Positions 58,346 to 64,000 of a stretch of 64,000 nt of DNA are shown in pieces. This DNA is from Macrotrachela quadricornifera (Eukaryota > Rotifera > Eurotatoria > Philodinida > Philodinidae). Positions within the stretch are counted from its first letter, which is position 1; each line of letters begins with the position of its first letter. The stretch lies in contig JAJEKB010021931.1 of the NCBI GenBank assembly GCA_022393335.1, forward strand, positions 552,169-616,168, written 5' to 3'. The position numbers were made by a program, and so were the translations under genes. The notes beneath the pieces are model-generated. The model ran no database searches. It was not told the origin of the DNA and saw only the letters and a list, made by a program, of their open reading frames with translations.

Positions 58346-58761
58346 TTAGTCTTAATACTAAACCCAAACCCAAACAGTTTGGGTTTGGTGCATGCCTAGT
58401 TGAGAATCTAAGGCTACCCTACTAATATAGTACCTGAAATCTCGCAGATACTCCCATAATATAGCAGTTGAACACACAATGGTATCCCCATAGTGCACCA
58501 CTTGAGTATTTATGAGTTCTGTCGAAGATGTATTTTGATTGATTGAATAGAACAGACCAATAAGAAGTGAGAAAAACACATAAACACTGTCATTTTCGGA
58601 ATTAAGACTTTGGTAACTGTCAAGGAAATATCCGCATGAACAATATTTTTTTTTGATGAGGACAATAGTGGAGAAAACTCGGACCCCAAAATCCCTTTAC
58701 ATTAGTGACACTCTATGGACAAACACGCAAACACGTAGTCAATTTCGGGATTAGGATCTTG

Positions 58762-59192
58762 ACTACAGTCAAGGGACAAATAAAACCCTTAATTGAAATT
58801 CTACTGTTAATTTAATCATTTCAGTGTGCTAATCAGCTTTAATTTGCTACTAGAAGATCAGAAATTATAACCAAAGAGTTAACAAAATATACTGTGAGCG
58901 TTTCTACATATGCTTTTTCTGGTTGATTTTGCTTTAATCTTTATCAATTTCCGGAAGTAGCTCAAAATCATGTAAAACGGTGACCATATGTTGTGAAATA
59001 AATTCTCATTTATAAATGTAGATAAAGCATATTTTTTTTTCTGAGCAAATATAATGGCTTCATCTAATGCATTTCTATGAGAATAAAATATCACAAGATA
59101 AATAGAAACTGTCGATATAATATTTTTTGCCAATTCATTTATTGATACAAAACAGTGACGAAGATAGTTCCATGTAAAATACACCTTTCAAG
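58762..59192. other. Upstream region of the LDLa gene
   Basis: AT-rich. The minus-strand frame at 58879-59184 has no recognisable motif. No clear TATA box is seen near 59193. Confidence 0.35.
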
Positions 59193-60947
59193 ATGAAGCG
59201 ATTCTTAAATTTATTCCATTTTACACTTCTCTGTTTGATATGTGATGGACATTATCGTTTATATCATAGTCATTATCCTATATCGAACAACGATCATGAT
59301 TGTTTATATCGTTTTGAGAGTACTTCAAATGGTTTAACTTATCATCTTGTACCTTATTGTATTCGTCACACTACAATTTATTCGAAGAAAGAATGTTTTG
59401 GAACTAAATTCACATTTCAGGAACTTCGTTCGAATAATGTTACATTACAACAACTTTGGGAATGGTTTGCACCAATTGATCTAATTGATGATTATGCAGT
59501 TTATCTTCTGAACAAGTCAAACAACGATAATAATGCACAAATCTATTGTAATTGTTCGGTTGGATTTTCGTTTGGAACACAATGTCAATATCGATTCAAG
59601 ATGGGAAATGAAAAAAGTTCGTTTGATGATATTGTTAATATAACATTGATGATGAGTGAAATGAACAAAAATGATTTGTACTGGATGAATGAACAAAATT
59701 CTACGACATGTTATACTTATTTTAATTGTACCACATATACTGGCTTTTGTCTTGATTGGAGAGAAATTAATGACGGTATTGTTCATTGTACCAATGGTAT
59801 GGACGAAGAACATTTTCTAACTATGGAACTCAATGATTGTGATGCAAAAACTGAATATCGATGTCGAAATGGTCTATGTATTCCACGTGACTTTCTTCTA
59901 GATCGCACATTTGATTGTCCCGATCGATATGATGAGCCAAGAGTTGTTAATCATAATTCAATAGATTCGAGTCGAATGTGCTCTTTGAAAGCGGCAACAG
60001 CTGAATGTGAAGAACATAAACTTGGTCTCAATTTTTTATCATGCGGTGATGGACAACATCTTTCTGTTGAATTTGATGAAGGACGTATTTGCTCGAATTT
60101 ACGTGATGCTTTTATCCTTAAAACTCTTTTTCGTCCATACTACAAGTCAGGCGTTGATGATTCATGCTTCATTACAATGATGTGTATCTTCAATAGTCTT
60201 TGTCTTTTTGAACCATGTCAAAATGGGATTCATCAACATTGTGAAGAGTTGTTATTCATCAATAATGGGAAAAATTCATGTCCGAAATTGTTCTTTTTTC
60301 CACCAGGTCCTTTTATATTTCCATTTGTTCGACTTTTGTACACTTCTCGTACGTTGTGGGATAACATTTATCCGGATTATGTATGTTGGAATCGATCGAT
60401 TTGTAATATCTACCATGATCATTCAGTTTTTATCCACAATGGCTTCGATTGTATGTTGTCTATGATGTTCAACTTTCATGGATTCATGGAAAAATCAAAT
60501 TCTAGTTACTTGGCTACAAGACTCGTACTCCTCATTCAAAGTCTCTTTTCTCATTGTACTCATCAAAAAACACATTCGAAACTGTATAAGTGTGAATCTC
60601 ATCTATCCATATCTCCTTATCGCATACTTGATCATCAATTTGATGACTGTCCACCGTGGTCGCGCTGGGGAGAAGAGGAAAATATTGGCGGTGTCAATTA
60701 TCAGCTAGCATGTGATTTACCTGATCGATTTATTTGTGATGATTATGAATGTGTTCCACGACAATTAATCCAGGATGGTGTTCAGGACTGTCGCAACTAC
60801 CATGACGAACTATTCTTTTCAAAATGCACAGACGAATTTAATTGTCAATATCTTCGAGAGATAAATCTTCAAAAAGAACCAGTGATCAACTATCAAGAAA
60901 TTTGCGATGGATTCGATGTATTCAAAAGAACTGAAACATCCATGTAA
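59193..60947 (+). CDS. Secreted/surface LDL-receptor class A repeat protein, C-terminally short
   Basis: A single frame of 584 residues starts with a signal peptide (MKRFLNLFHFTLLCLICDGHY). At least two LDLa modules are clear: CDAKTEYRCRNGLCIPRDFL with DCPDRYDE (216-247) and CDLPDRFICDDYECVPRQLI with DCRNYHDE (507-539). More degenerate ones are at 173-205 (FCLDWREINDGIVHCTNGMDE) and 467-497. The acidic Ca2+-binding ends (C-x4-DE) are kept. A Cys-rich stretch with an EGF-like remnant (CNCSVGFSFGTQC, 119-131) lies between. LDLa repeats bind ligands in a Ca2+-dependent way; the ligand is unknown. In bdelloid proteins of this type, as I recall them, the chain continues past NYQEICDGF with more repeats and a membrane region. 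Here it stops soon after (KRTETSM), so it may be truncated. The TCCATGTAAGAT at the end also resembles a splice donor, but I found no matching exon. Confidence 0.78.
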   Translation: MKRFLNLFHFTLLCLICDGHYRLYHSHYPISNNDHDCLYRFESTSNGLTYHLVPYCIRHTTIYSKKECFGTKFTFQELRSNNVTLQQLWEWFAPIDLIDDYAVYLLNKSNNDNNAQIYCNCSVGFSFGTQCQYRFKMGNEKSSFDDIVNITLMMSEMNKNDLYWMNEQNSTTCYTYFNCTTYTGFCLDWREINDGIVHCTNGMDEEHFLTMELNDCDAKTEYRCRNGLCIPRDFLLDRTFDCPDRYDEPRVVNHNSIDSSRMCSLKAATAECEEHKLGLNFLSCGDGQHLSVEFDEGRICSNLRDAFILKTLFRPYYKSGVDDSCFITMMCIFNSLCLFEPCQNGIHQHCEELLFINNGKNSCPKLFFFPPGPFIFPFVRLLYTSRTLWDNIYPDYVCWNRSICNIYHDHSVFIHNGFDCMLSMMFNFHGFMEKSNSSYLATRLVLLIQSLFSHCTHQKTHSKLYKCESHLSISPYRILDHQFDDCPPWSRWGEEENIGGVNYQLACDLPDRFICDDYECVPRQLIQDGVQDCRNYHDELFFSKCTDEFNCQYLREINLQKEPVINYQEICDGFDVFKRTETSM

Positions 60948-61540
60948 GATATAGTTCACTGTATTTGTCATTTTTAGTCATCGTTTGAAATTCAGTTCAA
61001 GAAGAGAAACTAAGTAACACCTTTCTTGTTTATTACGAATGTTAAGACAGAGTTATGGTCGATAGGATTTTTTCTTTATTGATACTGTTACCGGTCTAAC
61101 TACTTCTACTGGACTGAATCAACCCACATACTGGCATGAGTCATCCTTCAATTTTTTCAGTCGATATTAGTCAAATCAAATTCTTAATTAGTCATATCTA
61201 CCACTTAAATCCCTACAGTAGTCATTTAAGAATTTTGTTTTACTATTAATGAGCTGGTTAAGAAATTTTCCGATATATATATAAAATATTGATAGAACTC
61301 TTAACATTCATCCTTGCAGTGATTCAAAATGCTCAAGAAGGGATGGATCATTTTATTTAATTCGACTTAATTCAGTCACTTAATTAAGCCATTTTACTTA
61401 ACACTCAATATTAAGCGTTAACACAAAGATTTAACACTTAAAATTATGCCTTAAGTAAAGACTTAAAACTTAATTCTTCACAAAATTAAATAATTAAGTT
61501 AAAATTATGTCTAGGACAGATGATTTATGGTAACTAACCA
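60948..61540. other. Intergenic DNA rich in TTAA/CTTAA motifs
   Basis: 61355-61510 is a low-complexity run of TTAAC, CTTAAT and AAGTTAA motifs. No gene or continuation exon of the LDLa gene was found. Confidence 0.45.
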
Positions 61541-61544
61541 ATTC

Positions 61545-61830
61545 TATAGGGCTACACTTAAGTCATCAACGGTTATACAATTGAGACACCTATAGATTCC
61601 CCATTGCCATGCTAAAGGGGCATCCTTGGGCCTTCAACTGCTATACTGTGCGAATATCCTTGGGTCGTCTACTACTACACTATGGGAGTAATCTTGGGTT
61701 CTCAACTGCTATACTATAGGGGTACCCTTGGGCCTTCAACTGCTATCCTGTAAGGGTACACTTAGCTCCTCGACCCGTAGACTTTGAGATATCTTTTGGT
61801 TCCTAATTTCTATACTGATGAGATATCCAT
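61545..61830. repeat. 34-bp minisatellite array (forward orientation)
   Basis: About eight units, for example CTCAACTGCTATACTATAGG then GGTACCCTTGGGCC. A separate degenerate pair follows at 62125-62190 (CCTATAGTAGCACCCGTGG). No inverted partner array or core is seen nearby within the window. Confidence 0.72.
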
Positions 61831-61839
61831 AGCTCTTTG

Positions 61840-61858
61840 TCATGGCCATTGGCCATGA
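61840..61858. other. Near-perfect palindrome
   Basis: TCATGGCCATTGGCCATGA: 9-bp arms around one base, directly after the minisatellite array. Confidence 0.5.
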
Positions 61859-62189
61859 TACATCCTTTTCTCTCATGTTTGTTTGGTTTCATTCACATTC
61901 TCCTCGCATATCTTTTATCTCCTCTCACATATTTTGTTGTTCGCCTCTAAATTTTGAGTGGGAGAGGATGTGTTAGAACGCGATGTATGCATGAGAGAAG
62001 GTGTTGGAAGCGGTAGATATACATAATGTTCTGTTCTTGTGTGTATTGTCGGTGGTGTGCTCATATGCTTTTTTGTTTGAATTTTGGTTCGGTTATGGAA
62101 TAAAGTTTTCATTCTTTGTACTCCTCAACAGGGATCCTATAGTAGCACCCGTGGATTCCTACATCATATACTATAGTGGTACTCATAGT

Positions 62190-62690
62190 TAACGTGTAGT
62201 ATAACATTGAAGAGTTTGAGGGAGTGCCGTATGGATAAAATGGATGACGATAATGAGTAAATTTTGGGTGGAAGGATAAAGAAGCAGGAAGCTAATACTG
62301 GGATCAGTAGAATGCCTGTGAAGCAGACAAAGGAATGAACAGTATGAAAGTAATAGACAGGAATCAAAGTTGAATTGGCAAGAATGAAGAAAATGATGAT
62401 AGTGGATAGAAACAGATTAGAAGAGTATGGTAGCAAGAAAATTCAAGATGATTATGAGAGGTGTTATGTAAGATGAATAGAGATAATGGTCCGATAGTGA
62501 AAGTGAGAGATTTGGGTATGAATGATACAAATGAGTGGAAAAGGTAATAGTGAACGGATTGCGGCTGAATGTCTCAGTTGATAGACTAGATTTAAATTGA
62601 AAGTGTAGAGGTTGAAAAAGTGGAATAAATGTAAAGATGATGTAGTTGATGATAATAGTAAAGCAGATTTTGTCAGCGCGAAGATGGCTG
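62190..62690. other. Purine-rich strand-asymmetric stretch
   Basis: For about 480 bp the plus strand is strongly biased to A and G (for example GGTGGAAGGATAAAGAAGCAGG). The minus strand therefore has open frames rich in Leu, Ser, Phe and Ile (62164-62436, 62464-62763), but these look like products of composition, not genes. Confidence 0.4.
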
Positions 62691-62691
62691 T

Positions 62692-62961
62692 GATATCCAA
62701 GGGAGAAAGTGCTGACACCCAGGATCCTGGCGCCTCGACACCTGTTCGGAACCCAATCAGCACCTAGCCAGCACCTTCGACGACTTTTTCATTATTTTAG
62801 CTGCTTTTCTCATCATCTTGCGGTAAAATATTGTGTCTTGATTCTGTTCTTTGAATTTCACGAAAAAGTGTCGAGAAAAGCAGTTAAAATAGCAGAAAAG
62901 TCGTTAAGGGTGCTGAGATCCTAAGGTACTAGGTGCCAGCACTTTCCTCCTTGGTGATATC
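62692..62961. mobile_element. 270-bp palindromic MITE
   Basis: GATATCCAAGGGAGAAAGTG at the left and its inverse CACTTTCCTCCTTGGTGATATC at the right open arms of about 110 bp. These continue as GCTGACACC/GGTGCCAGC, AGCACCTTC and CGACTTTTTC.TTATTTTAGC against GCAGTTAAAATAGCAGAAAAGTCG. The loop is about 60 bp (near 62815-62865). GC-rich arm tips contrast with the surroundings. No target duplication was clear. Confidence 0.75.
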
Positions 62962-64000
62962 TATGAAAAGCTTAGGAGTAGAGTTGCTAGTAAATAAATG
63001 ATTAGGGCGAAGAATTGGTAAAGAATGGAATTAGAAGTTCAAAAATTCGAGGAGATAGTTAGAAACTGCAAGATCGAGTTAATTTTTCGATCTGTATTTC
63101 TCTTATCAGGAGATGTTCAAGAATTCGATTTCCAGTGTTTTTCGGAAAACTGGCAACAATTTATTCTTATTCTATGTTTCATCCCGTTTCAGGATTGAGT
63201 CAAGCAAGGCTGGATAAGCTGACGCGTTACTTGTATTTAGTTCGATTAGTTTCTGAAACTAACTTGCTCTCTTAAAAATAAAAGGTGTCATAGGAAACCT
63301 CTTCTTGATAGTATTTGAGCAACTTTTATTAAATTTCAGCCAAAAATCTTGAACTCAAAATGGTTTTGGCTCGAAGTGCCGAGTCCAAAAGGGTTGTATA
63401 GTAGATTCCTTGAACATAAAAAAAGCTTCGGAAAATAATAGTCAAATCTAGAGCCATTAAAAGTTTTGGACTTCGCCTTAAACCCTTTATGGTTCACTAT
63501 GATGTCGTTTTTTTAGAGTACTCTACAGAATCAGATGTGATCAGAATAACTGTTGAGACAGTTGTCCTGATCGGACTGGATCTGTTCAAACAGATCTGTC
63601 TATTAATTGATTTGGTCGTATGATTTGGATACGGAGGAGCCTCTTTTGTAATGATGAATTAGATGCATTTTATTTTCTCTGTTTTTCATTAGAGGAAACA
63701 TATTTTACAGGGTTTGTTGGAAACCTAGTTTAGTTCAAAAATTTGAATGTTTCTTAAGCAAAACAAAGAATGGTGAAAGTGGATCTTTTGAATTTTTTAA
63801 GGATCGGCGCAGCTTCAACTGATTAGTTTCCGATGATTTTGGAGCTCTTCTGTCGTCTCTCATCATTTTTCTGGTAGAAAGTGACAGAAATCAGTTCGCT
63901 GTTGATATTCGTATGCTAACCTTCATCTATCGTTCCGATAAATTTATATTGAAGTGATCACTTGCTTAAAAAATGTTTGCAACATGAATTGTCAAATTTT
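62962..64000. other. No feature seen
   Basis: Non-repetitive DNA, less AT-rich than average, with no frame longer than about 60 codons and no motif recognised. Confidence 0.35.

Larger units (their letters stand above)
53034..58398. mobile_element. hAT-like element of 5.4 kb carrying nested repeats
   Basis: The left end TAGGCATGCACCAAACCCAAA and the inverse of the right end are identical for about 21 bp. They stay alike for about 70 bp, including a hairpin built from AAACCCAAA and TTTGGGTTT and the motif ATTAAGACTAA. The flanking octamers GTTGAGGA (53026-53033) and GTTGAGAA (58399-58406) match at 7 of 8, and 8 bp is the hAT target size. The interior holds direct repeats of about 120 bp (53165-53288 and 56310-56432), two fold-back minisatellite structures and another hAT-like element. 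No transposase survives. Confidence 0.75.
52955..58510. repeat. 34-bp minisatellite array (reverse orientation) hosting the nested elements
   Basis: Reverse-orientation units flank the large insertion: GACGACCCAAGGGTATCCC and ATAGTATAGTAGTTGAGG at 52987-53033, and GTTGAGAATCTAAGGCTACC onward at 58399-58500. With the insertion removed they form one array. Beyond it, 58560-58760 has two copies of a block with ACACTGTCATTTTCGGAATT or GTAGTCAATTTCGGGATTAG followed by ACTGTCAAGG or CTACAGTCAAGG. This block also borders the arrays near 1.1 and 13.7 kb. Confidence 0.75.

Noticed and set aside
62164..62763. Two minus-strand frames of 90 and 99 codons
   Set aside because: They follow from the purine-rich plus strand; no start context, introns or family motif.
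1..64000. CRISPR arrays, operons, bacterial promoters or riboswitches
   Set aside because: Spliced genes, TATA and poly(A) signals and metazoan protein families show eukaryotic DNA; the tandem arrays have no spacers.

Overview
This window looks like nuclear DNA of a bdelloid rotifer, probably a large AT-rich genome of the Rotaria type. That is an inference. It rests on very AT-rich intergenic DNA, introns of about 50-80 nt with GT..AG ends, and a typical bdelloid gene mix: NHL repeat, F-box/LRR, Ly6, degenerin channel, divergent rhodopsin-like GPCRs, kelch 'HTASLL-NGKVLVTGG' propellers and LDLa proteins. There is also one intronless, bacterial-looking flavoprotein. Genes are sparse; most of the window is intergenic DNA rebuilt by DNA transposons and fold-back elements.

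Layout. 1-462: end of an NHL-repeat gene (minus). 715-5670: relic repeats. 6028-6511: three-exon Ly6/uPAR-like gene. 7706-8992: broken F-box gene (minus). 10758-11927: FAD-dependent monooxygenase. 14980-16970: DEG/ENaC channel (minus), whose stop codon comes from an adjoining inverted-repeat transposon (14012-14982). 22582-24089: a TIR element with a nested hairpin. 24563-25630: spliced GPCR. 27560-28076: small UBP zinc-finger gene with a TATA box. 28775-31149: a second GPCR gene (minus) split by a 1.38-kb TIR element and ending inside a 53-bp hAT footprint. 31469-33396: three or four more elements, including a hAT relic.

34430-46045 is a tandem segmental duplication of about 5 kb. Each copy has a signal-peptide exon, a Cys-rich exon and a seven-blade kelch exon. 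The second copy is open throughout; the first carries a 1-nt frameshift. A fragment of a third copy (49247-49514) ends at a piggyBac relic.

52955-58510 is a nest: a 5.4-kb hAT-like element, with near-identical 8-bp target duplications, sits in an array of a degenerate 34-bp minisatellite. It contains two copies of a fold-back structure (array in one orientation, conserved core of about 430 bp, array inverted), one of them split by another hAT-like element. The same 34-bp unit recurs at 715-1935, 13370-13560 and 61545-61830. This fold-back/minisatellite family is the best candidate for something undescribed. An LDLa-repeat gene (59193-60947) follows, then more repeats to the end.

The genes do not form a pathway. 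Several encode surface, secreted or signalling proteins (two GPCRs, a ligand-gated channel, Ly6, LDLa, NHL, kelch), and transposons have repeatedly altered their coding ends. All calls come from reading the sequence; no database search was made.
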